A stretch of DNA of 64,000 nt. It comes from Turbatrix aceti (Eukaryota; Nematoda; Chromadorea; Rhabditida; Panagrolaimidae). The stretch spans positions 2,108,001 to 2,172,000 of the forward strand of contig OZ017767.1 of NCBI GenBank assembly GCA_963969345.1. The letters run 5' to 3'. Positions 22,023 to 32,751 of this stretch are shown piece after piece. How positions within the stretch are numbered: the first letter of the stretch is position 1; each line of letters starts with the position of its first letter. Under the pieces are notes generated by a model. The model was not told where the DNA came from. It did not search any database and saw only the letters and a program-made list of their open reading frames with translations. The translations under genes were made by a program, and so were the position numbers.

Positions 22023-23151
22023 CTACCACGGAACTTTTTCACACATGGCCATCTTATCGGTGAACGTTTCAATAAAGGCGCAGTATGTGGGAACTTTCAT
22101 GTAAACGTCTGAAAATTTTTCCATTTAAAACACAAACGCTTAGAATCAAAAAAAACACACTCGAAATACTTTGGTCTTCGATATCACCGTGTAAAACGTC
22201 TTTCTTGTTACCCGTATGCGCGGATGCAACGGCAAATTGATACACCTCGCCTTTGAATTCCTTGACCAGAGGCCCACCACTGTCACCGGAAAGCATCATC
22301 AAACCCGCGTGTCCGCCGTTCAGGGTGTACCAGGATTCTTTAAAAATAGGAATCTCAGCGACGCGAAGTTTTTCATCCATTTTGAGCTCTAACTCGTCAT
22401 CGATGAGTTCCTCGTGCACGCCGAAGCCGTAGGCAGTCAAACTCTTGATTACGTCCGATCGATAATCCGCTGCCAGCTTGACGGGTTTGACTTTGAATTC
22501 GTCGCCTTCGTTCAGTTCGATAATGGCGACATCGCTCAGATGCTGCACAAGAAAGTGAGCCGATCTGTGTGGCCGAACAATTGCCATCGCGCCGTAATGA
22601 ATGCCCTGGGGCGTCAAGACGAAGACTTCTGGAGCCATGTTTCTGAAAAATGAATTGAAGTTGTTTCTGATTTCCGCGCGGGACCCCAAAGCGTGCGCGT
22701 TTGCGATAATTTATTTTCCCTTCGGGAACCAAAGCGCACGCTTTCAATAAAAACCTTTTTTTTGGTTTTTCAGTAAAAAAACAAAACTTACAATGAAAAC
22801 GTCATCATTTTCATATTCCGTTTTATGCACATTACACAGTGAGCGGCAGTCAGGATGTGCTTCTTGGAAATCACACTACCGGAACAGACGCTCTGAAAAA
22901 TAGGTAAGAATACATTTTTTCACCTGAATTTTTCAGGAAAAGCATACCTCTCGAAAGTCTTTTCCACATAATTTTCTGACGAGTACGACAAATTTATTCT
23001 CGCCATCTGGAACAACTTTTCCGCCGATGATCCTTCTTAACCGGCTAAGTTCTTCCCCGTCGTTACCGGTATCGTTATTTCCGAGCGAAACGGCAAAAAC
23101 CAAGCACAACAAGAACAACAGACGACTTCGACTGCGGTTGATGGCAAGCAT
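22023..23151 (-). CDS. S1 serine protease 6
   Basis: Exons 22948-23151, 22792-22892, 22161-22642 and 22023-22108. Signal peptide LLFLLCLVFAVSLG, propeptide ending SRLRR, mature start IIGGKVV. Triad complete: LTAAHC, LSDVAIIEL, LSGDSGGPLV, with Met at 189. It is most similar to homolog 7: both share MSPEVFVLTPQG/MAPEVFVLTPQG, WYTLNGGHAGL and KSLTAYGFG, and so form a subgroup. Intron 2 is longer than usual and contains GC-rich words GCGTGCGCTTTGG and GCGCACGCTTTGG in near-inverted arrangement. Confidence 0.89.
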
Positions 23152-23346
23152 TTTGTGATTGTCTGACTGATTCCGATGTGAATATTCGCAAGCTTTTTTT
23201 GCTGGCGCACATATTTATTTAAATTTCCGCTTTTCTGGACACTATCACTAATCTTTGTTCCTTCGACAAATTCAAGAACGACGGTTTTATGTGGAATTTG
23301 CGCACGCATCCTTGTTATCAACGGTTCAATAACTGGCGTAATCTTT

Positions 23347-23448
23347 GTATAAATTACCTAAGTTTGAGGTATGTAATCAACGCTACCCCCGCGAGTGCAG
23401 GTGGCATAAAACTAATTTTTGGAACGCTGTCTTTTTTAGGACAGCAAA
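23347..23448 (+). ncRNA. Spliced-leader (SL) RNA gene, divergent SL1-like leader
   Basis: Positions 23347-23368 form a 22-nt leader whose last 17 bases are AATTACCTAAGTTTGAG; nematode SL1 differs there by a single base (CCC instead of CCT). It is followed at once by a GT donor (GTATG). About 45 nt downstream is an Sm-binding site, AATTTTTGG, then GAACG and a hairpin GCTGTC/GACAGC (about 23426-23445) followed by AAA. This is the order in SL RNA: leader, donor, folded intron part, Sm site, 3' hairpin. The total of about 102 nt fits the usual size. The first five bases of the leader differ from SL1. Identification rests on matching known SL1 RNA landmarks by eye. It lies alone between protease 6 and PEX14, not in a visible 5S array. 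Confidence 0.85.
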
Positions 23449-23513
23449 CAGAAAAAATCTGACCGTTATTGTTTTCGTTCTTTTGTGTCCTGCAGCGATA
23501 AAAATAATATTTA

Positions 23514-24522
23514 TCATGACAAAGCTTCGCTAAATTCGTCTTCACTCATCGGAGAAGTGCTAATAGCTGCCGCAGGTGGAGGCGGTCGTTCATTCTCTTT
23601 GACAGCTTCTATCTGCCATGCCGGTAGGGTCGGCGTCTGGAAGGAAACTTTTTTCGTCGGTTTGTGTTGCACGCCATTGTTGATCGGCTGCTGGAAGACA
23701 GGTGCCGGAAACTGAGACGTATTCAAGAGAAGGGATTTGACGATTTCGACGTCTGTTTGCAGACGTCTGAAGTCAGCGTCACGGGTTGTGGCTTGTTGGG
23801 AAAGGAGATTGAGTGTCTTGGACAGCTGCTCTTGTTGCTTGGATACGGTTTGGAGGGTTTGATCGACCGAATCAATGATAAACTTTGTCGAGTTTTGGAG
23901 GTCACTGATCTGAAATTAGAATACTTCAGAAATAGAAAATAAATTTTGAATATTTTTATATTGGGTTTACGATCAAAAAAATCGAAAAATTTTTTGAAAC
24001 AAAAAAATAAAAATTGTGAAAATGTTTTGTTCAAGAAAAATTTACCTGAGACTTGATGCCATCCATCCTGTCATCTCCCTCCTCCGGATAGTTGAAAAAC
24101 TTGGGCATCACCCAACTTCTGACAAACTTGTAAGCCATGTACGAAGCGCCTCCGATGACGACGATGGACTGCGTGAAGCCGTAGAGTTTTCCCGTAAAAG
24201 TGGCTTCCGGCGGAGGATGCATGCCATAGTACGGCATGGACGGTCCTTGTCCTTGCTGCTGCGCGGAAAATCCCTGATTGTTCGACTGAACGAGGCTCGA
24301 AGATGCGGCCGAGATTTCCTCTTCGGTGAGGCCTTTTTCGATGAGAAAATTTTTCTGCTCATCGAAAGACGTGCCCCTGACTTTAGGAGAAGACATGAAT
24401 TGCCGAGCTGCCGATACCATGTTTTCTCGGAGGGGTTGGAGGGTCGGGGCCGAGGTCGGGGCCGGGGTCGGAATTAATTCCGAGGCTTGAGGGGGGTCCA
24501 GGGAAGGCTGATCTTCTGCCAT
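23514..24522 (-). CDS. PEX14: Peroxin-14, peroxisomal import docking protein
   Basis: Exons 24046-24522 and 23514-23909 join in phase 0 to 290 residues. After a Pro-rich start, residues about 33-75 form the conserved PEX14 N-terminal helical domain (RENMVSAARQFMSSPKVRGT, then FLIEKGLTEEEI), which binds WxxxF/Y motifs of the receptor PEX5. A single hydrophobic helix follows (SIVVIGGASYMAYKFV), then a coiled-coil region in exon 2 (heptad-like from DLQNSTKFIIDSVDQTLQ) and a Pro-rich, acidic C-terminus. Order and length match PEX14 of other animals. It is embedded among protease genes on the same strand and appears intact. The SL RNA gene lies just past its stop codon in the opposite orientation. 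Confidence 0.9.
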
Positions 24523-25298
24523 CTAAAAAAACAAAAAAAATGTAATGAATGGCTCCAGGTAACAAGATGCGCACGACAAAGGTACAATTTTTGTGATCCA
24601 TGTGAACTTCAAATTGCGGGTTAATTAATGAACTGTGATGCTACAAAAAAACAATTTTTTACAATCAAAAATCAGCAAAAAAATCGTTAATAAAATTTAT
24701 AAAAAAAATTTAAAAAATAATTTTTTTATTCACAGAATGAAAATACGGCGGCTAAAATTTTTGCAACAACGTACAAACAAAAATAAAGACACCAACAACT
24801 CACAAAATTAAAAAAAATGGTGTGACTATTAACCAGACGTGTAAAAAATCACGCAGCACTACACCAAAAATGATAAAATAGTGCACTCGCATGAAAAACG
24901 AAAAAATTAATCCAACAATCAAAAAATTAATCAGCAAAAGTAACGGACGTGTGTCAACTAACTCCTTCGCCGAGCCGGTGTAGCCAGTGTTTTTAGTCGA
25001 TCGATAAGAAACGGAAAACGCGAAGACGAGCAAGATGGACAAAAATGAAGGTGGGGGCGCGTGTTGACGTTGTCGTTATCGTGATCGCCGTGTTTTTAAT
25101 TTGATAACTACGCTGTGGTTTGGTTTGTTCGCGCACAATCAATTGCGGTTGATGTTCTACCTGCACGTGCACACGTGAAAATTGAACGGTGTAGGATTGC
25201 TTTGTTCATTGTAGTCTGATGTCAATCAACAAAAAAATCATAAAAGAATAATTTATTTTCACATTCAAACGAATAAAAAAACCAATCAACTCAATTGT
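24523..25298. other. Intergenic region between PEX14 and protease 7
   Basis: AT-rich upstream region of PEX14 plus the 3' flank of protease 7. A minus-strand hydrophobic frame at 24800-25042 has no ATG and is not called. A GTGCACACGTG box lies near 25166. Confidence 0.45.
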
Positions 25299-26316
25299 CT
25301 ACCACGGAACTTCTTCGCACCTGGCCATTCCATTGGTGAACTGTTCAATGAAGTCGCAGTATGTCGGAATTTTCATGAAAAGATCTAAAAAAGTTTTTTT
25401 CGAAAGAAATGCCGCAAACAAGAAAAACTTACCGGCAATACCCTCATCCTTGATATCACCGTTCAAAATATCGTCATCGCCCATTGGATACGCCGAAGCG
25501 ACGGCAAATAGATACACCCCGTCTTTGAACTCCTTGACCAGAGGCCCGCCGGTGTCGCCAGCGAGCATCAGCAAACCCGCGTGTCCGCCGTTCAAAGTGT
25601 ACCAATTTTCTCCAAAAACAGGAATCTCAGCGACGCGAAGTTCATGGTCCATTTTGATCTCCTTTTTTCCGTCGACAACTTCTGCGTGTTCACCGAAGCC
25701 GTAGGCAGTCAAACTCTTGATTATGTTTGAATTGAATTCACCAGCCACTTTGAGGGGTTTTCCTTCGAATTCGTCGCCTTTGTCGAGTTCGATGATGGCG
25801 AGATCGCACACATGCTCTACAAGAAAGTAAGCCGATCGGTGGATCCGAACATTCGCCATTGGGCCGTATTGGGCGCCCTGGGGCGTTAAGACAAAGACTT
25901 CTGGTGACATGCGTCTACAAAACTTTTTTGCTTGCATCCATAAAAAAACATCGTGTAACTTACAAATTGAACTTCACCGCTGTAACATCGCGTTCAACGC
26001 ACATCACACAGTGAGCAGCAGTCAGGACGTGCTTCTTGGAAATCACGCTGCCGGAGCAGGTGCTCTGCAAAATAGATGCACTCGTTTTTTTCTCATGAAT
26101 TTGAAAACCTACAAATTCGGGCTTATCGGAGAACTCTCCTTCCTCTTTTCCACAGTATTTTGTGATGCGTACGACAAATTCGTTTTTGCCTTTTGGGACA
26201 AGTTTACCGCCAAGAAGTCGTTTCGCCCGGGTCTCGTCGTCAGCGGTAACGTTCGTCGCAAGCGAAGTGGCAAAAGCCAAGCACAGCGAGAACAACAGAC
26301 GACAGTCGGCTAGCAT
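25299..26316 (-). CDS. S1 serine protease homolog 7, nucleophile Ser replaced by Thr
   Basis: Exons 26113-26316, 25964-26064, 25433-25914 and 25299-25384; the ATG at 26316 starts a signal peptide (LLFSLCLAFATSLA). The mature end after RAKR is LLGGKLV, with Leu in place of the Ile/Val that normally inserts after activation. His57 (LTAAHC) and Asp102 (CDLAIIEL) are present, but the nucleophile loop reads LAGDTGGPLV: codon ACC, Thr for Ser195. Residue 189 is Leu. The rest is well conserved with homolog 6, so loss is recent or selected. Ser-to-Thr at this position usually abolishes or strongly lowers activity, so a regulatory or decoy role is more likely. Intron 26065-26112 is 48 nt, stop-free and in frame. 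Confidence 0.88.
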
Positions 26317-26739
26317 TTTTGCTTCTGACAATGAGTGTGATTATGAATTTTTTTTCAGCGGGAATACTTTTTTATTTAAATTTTTGTTTAATTGACATTT
26401 TCACGCACAATTTGTTTAATGCAGTCGCAGAAATCAAATCCGCTGAAATGTTTCAAAAACTTTGAAGCACTGCAAATTAGAAAACTATTTTATGAAACCA
26501 CGCAGATTTATTTAGATCATTGTTACACCTCAAAAACGTTGGCACATTTGAAAGGTTTGGCATTTACTAGCTTGTGCAATTAATGTAAAAAAAACCCTTT
26601 GCATAACTCCTTTGATGCTTTTTCCGAATTTCAGTGCCTTTCCAATCTGTCACATGCTTTGCACCAATCCTTCTTGCTCCAGCAGTTTTTTGTTATAAAT
26701 TTTGCTAAAAATTGAAAAACGCCACTTGGCACTCACAAA

Positions 26740-26900
26740 GACGTCATGCTCACCGGATTCGCGATCATTTCATTGAGCGCGTTCTGTACGATGACGGCGA
26801 TTTTGGCGGCGACTTTTAGCCGATTTTTCTTCTTCTTGGACTCTTCCATGACCCGCGTCAATGACCTTCGAGTTTTCTATTTTTTTTCTAATTTTTTTAT
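26740..26900 (+). pseudogene. Truncated Srt-like chemoreceptor 5' fragment
   Basis: AAAGACGTCATGCTCACCGG (26739-26758) and the next 40 bases match the starts of the receptor genes at 46049 and 47472 (same leader AAAGAC-TCATG and protein GFAIISLSAFC), then similarity ends. Upstream, AATCCGCTGAAATGTTTCAA near 26438 also matches sequence upstream of the 46049 gene (45718). No further receptor exons follow. This is the remnant of a duplicated receptor. Confidence 0.75.
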
Positions 26901-27284
26901 GTACTTATTCAAGCATAAGATTTATCATCCCACGTTGACCGTTGTTTCTTTTTGCATATATTGATTGTTTTGATCGATAAACAGTAAAAAAATTATATTT
27001 TGAAACAAATGATTTCTGGCAAGGACAAAAAGAAACACAAGGAAGCAAAAAAGTGTACACAATACAAAAATTGAAAAAAAATGGTGAATTTGAGAATGAA
27101 AAAATGATTGTGGACAAAAAAAAGTAAGAAAAGTGTACAAAATTAATTTTATAGTGGAATTTGTAGTTTGGACACAAAATAAAAATACAACAAAACGTTT
27201 GAATGCTAGAATAATATTTTTCTGGGAACGATTTTCGTCGTATTCGTCGTACACTATCCTCAAAGACGTTCTCAACTGATTTTC
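26901..27284. other. AT-rich intergenic sequence
   Basis: No gene is seen between the receptor fragment and the family Y fragment. Long A/T runs only. Confidence 0.5.
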
Positions 27285-27919
27285 AAAAAACCGTCGAGGC
27301 GCTATTCGCCCTAAAGACACCCGAGCACGCGGAGTACTATCTCCGCAGCCTGGACAGCATTGTGTGGGCACCCGTCGACATCCTGGGTGTCAAGATGTTG
27401 CTCTCCAACTCCGCCGTTCGCCGAAAAGATAATAAGCAGGCCCTCAGTGGCCCGGGTATGTTTTGGAAATTACAAAAATGTGTTTTATGGAAACATTTTT
27501 TAGAGCCGCAGATTTTCCTGTGCCAAATGTCTGCGATCTTCCGATCCAGCAACCAGTCAATCAGGACCAAGTCGGTGAGGGCGCTCGCCGGACTCCAGAC
27601 TCCTGAGCAGGCGGCTCACTACCTCCAGAGTCTGGAATCCATCGTCTGGGAGCCAATTAACGTCGCGGGTGTCCGGGCCCTGCTCGTCGACCAGCACGCC
27701 CGGCGAGAGGATCGCGAGGCGGTCCTCAACGGCCTCCTCAACATCCTGGAGGCGACGGAGCAGGAAATCAGTGATCGTTACCTGCACGATCGCTTCCTGG
27801 GCCAGAACGGATCTTCAGCCCCTCATTGCCACCTCAATTCACACCCTTTGTCTTCTTCTGACCCTTTATTCGAACACATTATCGTTGTTGCTTGGTATAT
27901 AAAGTTTTTTTACAAATAA
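27285..27919 (+). pseudogene. Truncated family Y gene (helical-repeat protein), copy Y2
   Basis: Two pieces of the family Y repeat are present. The first (27285-27456) reads KTVEALFALKTPEHAEYYL onward and ends with donor GGCCCGG/GTATG, as in the intact gene at 32752. After a 46-nt intron (27457-27502), an exon beginning GAGCCGCAG passes into MSAIFRSSNQSIRTKSVRAL, which is the start region of the intact gene. It ends in unrelated sequence and a stop at 27919. The second repeat is almost identical to 32752-33020. The order suggests a fusion of the second half of one copy to the start of another. It may still be transcribed, but the Pro-rich tail is missing. Confidence 0.65.
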
Positions 27920-28258
27920 TTATGCATTTGTCTTACAATTTGGTAAACAAAGAGATGTTGGGAAAAAATGGCACAGATCAAAGTTCAAAATCTTTGGCAA
28001 ATAAACGCAAGCCACACAGCACAGATGAAGCAAATCCAGTTTTTTTAGACAAAAAAGAGAGCACACCTACTACATCGATGGCGGCACGCGCACACCTTTC
28101 CCAGACTGCACAGCGCAACCGTCACAGTGATCAAACAAAAAGCGCCAAAAAGGGATCGTTGCTGGGAAGCATGCCGACAAGCTCCGCCCGTGCTAATGCG
28201 TGAGTAGGAAGAAAAGCGCCCAAGCTAGTCATTCTTTACAACCAGAATACCAAGAAGT

Positions 28259-30355
28259 ATGTACTTCGCATTTGTGTTTTCCATTGTTTTGGAATTTATC
28301 GTTTTTTGCACGCTTCTTTGGTGCCTCATCCAGAAGCGAACGGCAAAGCCGGGGCGCAAAGGTAAGCATACTAGAATCCGAATTTGGTCTTCAATCAAAA
28401 TTAAAAAATTGCATTTTAGAAAAGCGCGCCTCCCGCAAGCCGAAGTCGGTTGAATCCGGCAACCCGAAGTCGACCGGACTGTTAAGCGGCATCAAAAGCT
28501 GGCTTGCAGGGTGCTGGACCAGCGTTTGGCACCGCTCAGCCAACGCCTCATCACCCGTTCCTGAAGTGAAGCCGACGCGCTTATGCCGCCAGCAAGTCTG
28601 CAGCCAGCAAGTCTCTGCAGCCAGCAAGTCTCCATGCCAAAGTGACTCAGGCGTTCATCTCTCTGGTCCAATAACAAGCAATGACGCCGACGAACTCAAA
28701 GTCGGTCACAAACGTCCAAGCGTTGACGTGCCCGTCCCAGTGACCCCAAGCGATGAGAAAGACGTCCGCGGTCAGCAGAAACAAGCCCACGTTTCCGATT
28801 TTTCTCAGGCGTCCTCGGCTTCGTCTTTCATGACTGAAAACAACGCCGGACAAGCTACTCACCCACAAAGCTTCAACCGCTCGCGCGCGGCTGCAACCAT
28901 GGTCGTCGTCGATTCGAAGGGTAAGTAAATAAAATTTGAAATTTTTACCGAAAGTCAGAGTTTCGACATTCATAAAGCAATAAAAAAATTTACTTGAAAA
29001 ATAATGCTTACCTTTGCAGAAAACGAGCCAGGATACCAAGGTGCCTCTGGAATTGCCAACTCTCTTTCTGGCAAAGACGACGACAGCGAACTCTCCAAGT
29101 CAGCGTTGAACAAATCACTCAACCTTCCCACGTTCTTCGATGACAGTTCTGCCTACAAAGTCCCTCGACGGCACTCAAGCGCTGATGTGTACTTCGTAGC
29201 GGCCAAGAATAACGCTGCAGATGCCTTTTCGATGGCCGAGGACCGCGATCAGAAGGATCCGGCGCGCAAAAGCTCAGCTATCCCCCAGTCGATCCCGTCC
29301 GCTGTTCTTGGATCAACCTTGGCATTTTACTACGGGTCCGACGACGACGAAGATTCCGTCAAAGTCCAAAGAATGGCTCAAAACGACGGTCAGCAACAGC
29401 CAACCTCGAAGATCGCCCCGGCTCCTTCGACAGCTCCTCCAGGATCTCCACTGGCGTTCTATTACGGGTCCGACGATGACGAAGATTCCGTTAAACTTGA
29501 ATTGATGGCTCAGAATCCTGGACAAAATCAGCCGGCGTTCGATTACTCGAAAATCACCCATGCTCCCTCGACACCTCCCCACGGATCCCTCTTGGCGTTC
29601 TATGACGGGTCAGCCGACGACGAAGATTCCGCCGAACTCGAATGGATGGCTCAGAATCGGCCAGCGTACTCGAAAATCACCCAGGTTCCCTCGACTGCTC
29701 CTCCCGGATCCCCTCTTGCCTTCTACCATGAATCAGAGGACGAGGAAGAATCTGCCGAAGTCCAAAACGATCACCAGAAGCCCTCTACTGCTCCTCCTGG
29801 ATCCCCTCTTGCCTTCTACCATGGGTCCGAAGATGAGGACGAATCTGCCGAAGAAAACCGCGATCAGAAGCAGCCTGCGCACGAGAACCCACAGATCCAT
29901 CAGGCGCCCGCGATCATTCCCCCAGGATCACCTCTTGCCTTCTACCACGGATCAGAGGACGAGGAAGCACCGGCCGAAGAGCCTGAAGTCGAAGGTAATT
30001 TTAAACCGCAAAAAAGCATTTTAAATATTAACCCAACTTATTTTTTAGAAGGAACATACTACGACTTCGACAGCGTCGAGGGCCTTCCGGGCATCTTCGA
30101 AATCATCTTTGGTGAGTTATAATTTCCTATGCATTTCAAAAAAAACGGTCACCATTTTTAGCCCAAGCCAACGCCGTCCATCCGATCCTCGGCGAAGACG
30201 ATTTTGCTCACCCCTTCCACAGAGAAGAAAAACTGGACATCCCCTGGCCGAAGGAACTTCTTCCTGGTGCCGCAGGTCCGCGGGAGTCGACACCGATTGT
30301 GGCCGGGCACCGTCGCCCTGCGTTCATCTTCTACGCTCAGGAACCCGAAGTCTGA
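28259..30355 (+). CDS. Family Z: membrane-anchored protein with acidic FY-GS-DDEDS repeats
   Basis: Exons 28259-28361, 28420-28920, 29020-29994, 30049-30111 and 30162-30355 join, all introns phase 1, to 611 residues. The N-terminus is a hydrophobic anchor (FAFVFSIVLEFIVFCTLLW) followed by a basic segment (QKRTAKPGRK), typical of a type III or signal-anchor protein facing the cytosol. The middle is Ser-rich and disordered. Exon 3 holds six imperfect repeats of about 30-45 residues built on PPGSPLAFYYGSDDDEDS followed by MAQN-type spacers. The last two exons encode YYDFDSVEGLPGIFEIIF and FAHPFHREEKLDIPWPKELL, ending FIFYAQEPEV; this end is conserved in a decayed copy at 32099. I do not recognise the family. 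It lies between two copies of family Y on the same strand. Confidence 0.72.
29318..29990 (+). repeat. Coding tandem repeat (PPGSPLAFY-GS-DDEDS), six units
   Basis: Within exon 3 of family Z, repeat cores occur at about 29320, 29450, 29585, 29703, 29806 and 29928. The cores are well conserved (GSPLAFY, then an acidic run with a central Ser), while the spacers vary in length from about 10 to 30 residues. Confidence 0.9.
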
Positions 30356-31739
30356 AGCGTCGCCCTGTGCTACCGCAAATCACTGAACAATCTGTGCAAT
30401 GATTGCTAACTAACCTGTCAACTCCAAACCGTTGTGAATGTAAGTTATCTTTCAAAAACATACAATTAAAATTTTTTTTGGACCAAAAATTATAAAAAAA
30501 ACGGTTTCACAAAGTTTTGCTCATATTTTTTATATCCAAAAATTCAGCTTTAGACACTGTTCTAAAATACCAACTAAATCCGATTTTTTTTCAGGTGAAT
30601 CTTTTACATGTACCATCTACCTGTACGATAAAACTCCATATTAGCCATCGACTACACCGTGGGACACTTTGACAATAGACAGCAACAGTCAGCGGCAGCG
30701 ATTCGGAATGTGGCAAGGAGAGTGGAGGTAAAACAGGACAAAAAGGATGGCACATTTTTGGTATTGTTTTTTGAGTCGTCATCTCTCCTTGCCACGTCCG
30801 ACTCGTTGCTGCTGCCAAGAAGAAGGGGGTTGAGAGGTGAGTTGTTTTTTTTCTTTTCGGGTCTTCGGAGACTAATTTTTATCCTTTTTCAGGGCGGTTG
30901 TTATCGGTTGACTTGACAGCGTTTCGACTCCTTCGGCGGCATCGCATCGGTTTCGGGCAACGAATGCAGAAACCCGAGTGCTCTTCGGCAGTTTATGATC
31001 AGCAACGGAAGCGGTTGATTGTCAGCGACGGATTGTTGCGGATGTCGGCAAAGATTCGTTGGCTGCCCTTCAGCCGGTGGTTTTGACACCTGGCCAGCTG
31101 TCGGTGCGCCAGAATCTGCTGTTTCCCGCTGAAGCTTTCGTGGAGGCAGTTTTGAGAGATTTTCAGTTGCAAGTCGGCTGAGATGTTTGAGATTAGTCGA
31201 CCGGAGGCTGGTGATTACCGATAGACAGTAAGATGTTTTGGAAGCGCATGCATCATTTGCAGTTGTCTCTGACAAATTCCGATGTCGACAGGTTGCTCTT
31301 TACCGGTCGTTTCGTCGCATGCGTGATTGTTTCTATACCTGGCTAGGCTTGACTCGATCGATCTTGCGTGCGTTCATATAACTTCTGTTGGACTGTGTGA
31401 CTATGGGCAAGGCTGTTCATCTCCGTAGCGCGGGCTATGCTTTTACGTAGTCTGGGCGCTTCTAGTCGACGATAGCCAGAATTTCATCGGCTGTCCTTCC
31501 GCTGTTTGTTGAGTCTTTTTTTTGCAATAACTCGACTTGAGACACTAGGCTATCGTTGCGAGTTAATAGGAAGTATGCTCACATCTACAAGGTGATGATC
31601 GACGGTTGATTTTGGGTTTGGAGTGTAGCAGTTGCAGCAACGACGACCAAAACCACGTCTTGAACATTGTAAATGCGATAAGTTGCGCTAGAGTTGTTGA
31701 ATTTGACACCAGCTGGGCTCGTCACGATTCGTGAGGTCC
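30356..31739. other. Intergenic region without a supported gene
   Basis: The first 250 bases are AT-rich 3' flank of family Z. From 30650 to 31740 the DNA is more balanced in composition, as in decayed exons, but I found no intact frame with matching splice sites. A minus-strand frame at 30901-31275 (124 codons) has no support. Confidence 0.45.
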
Positions 31740-32000
31740 GTGCGCTCAGCGTGCCAAAATTGTCACCACCGATCCCGGTTGCTTTTCAAGATCGCAGACT
31801 GCCGCCCAAGCATCGGCTTCATCGTCTGCTCGTCCCTCTTTTGAAACACTGAAACGCCGCGGATCAACCAACGCTGACACAGGTGGCGCACATGCATCAC
31901 ATCCAAGGGAATCTCCCTGTCGGCAAACGACGACATCATGCATGACAGACTCAGGTCCTGCATCCACCTTGGAAGAAGCCCTGAAAGACGGTGCTGAAAG
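31740..32000 (+). pseudogene. Decayed family Y tail exon fragment
   Basis: The stretch GATCCCGGTTGCTTTTCAAG ... CTGAAACGCCGCGGATCA resembles 33932-33969 of the intact family Y gene (GACCCCGGCTGCTTCCCAAG ... CTGAAGCGCCGTGGATCA), with indels that destroy a common frame. It precedes a decayed family Z end, so this is the trace of a duplicated Y-Z pair. Confidence 0.55.
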
Positions 32001-32098
32001 CCTATGTCTATGGCAGAACTGTCTTTTGATCGTAAACATCCCTCAATTTATACCCTCAATTTATACCCTCCCCATATTTGAACACATTATTGTTGTTG

Positions 32099-32290
32099 CT
32101 TGTTTATTTCTACGACTCTGACAGCGTCGATGGCATACCGGGTGTCTTTGAAATCGTCCTCGGTAATGGGGAAAACAACTTTGCTCACCCGTACCATCGA
32201 AAGGAAAAACTCGACGTGCTCTGGTCAAAGGACCTCCTTTCTCGTGCACCTGTCGACGCCGATTGTTGCCGGGCACCACCTTAGCAAATC
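32099..32290 (+). pseudogene. Decayed family Z 3' end
   Basis: Encodes FYDSDSVDGIPGVFEIVLG followed by NNFAHPYHRKEKLDVLWSKD, clearly related to the last two exons of the gene at 28259 (YYDFDSVEGLPGIFEII; FAHPFHREEKLDIPWPKE). The intron present between these parts in the intact gene is missing, along with about 10 codons, and the final part is out of frame. No upstream exons were found. Confidence 0.75.
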
Positions 32291-32751
32291 CTTCGTCTGA
32301 GGCGTTATGAAGCCAAAAGGAGCCAACCGCAAGCAAATCGCTATTCAATCCGTGCAACAACAAAAGCCGGCATGAATTTGTTGTGAACAAATTCCTGACA
32401 AAATATTAAAAAAGTAATAACAACCATTTGGAAAATGATTTGAAATTTTAACAAAATCATGTCGCCCGAAAATTTTGTACTTTAGCCAAAATACGAACTG
32501 AAAACAGAATTTCAAAACACAGTCACATGAAAAAAACATTTTCTGCACGTTATGTGAATGCAAATTCATACCTTTGCGTACTCACAGTTTATGCGTGCTC
32601 ATAGTTTAGACACCGAAAATAAAAACAAAACAACCCAAAAACGGTTCATGCAAATTACAAAAAAAAGCAACCCACAAAGCAAAGTTTGGAAGAAAAAGCC
32701 TTACAGAATTTCTGTGTCATCGATAATCGATTGTTTACTCCTTCTTCTATC

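Noticed and set aside
24800..25042. Hydrophobic 80-codon minus-strand frame
   Set aside because: No ATG start is present (the first codon is TTG) and no acceptor gives a supported model; AT-rich DNA often yields hydrophobic frames.
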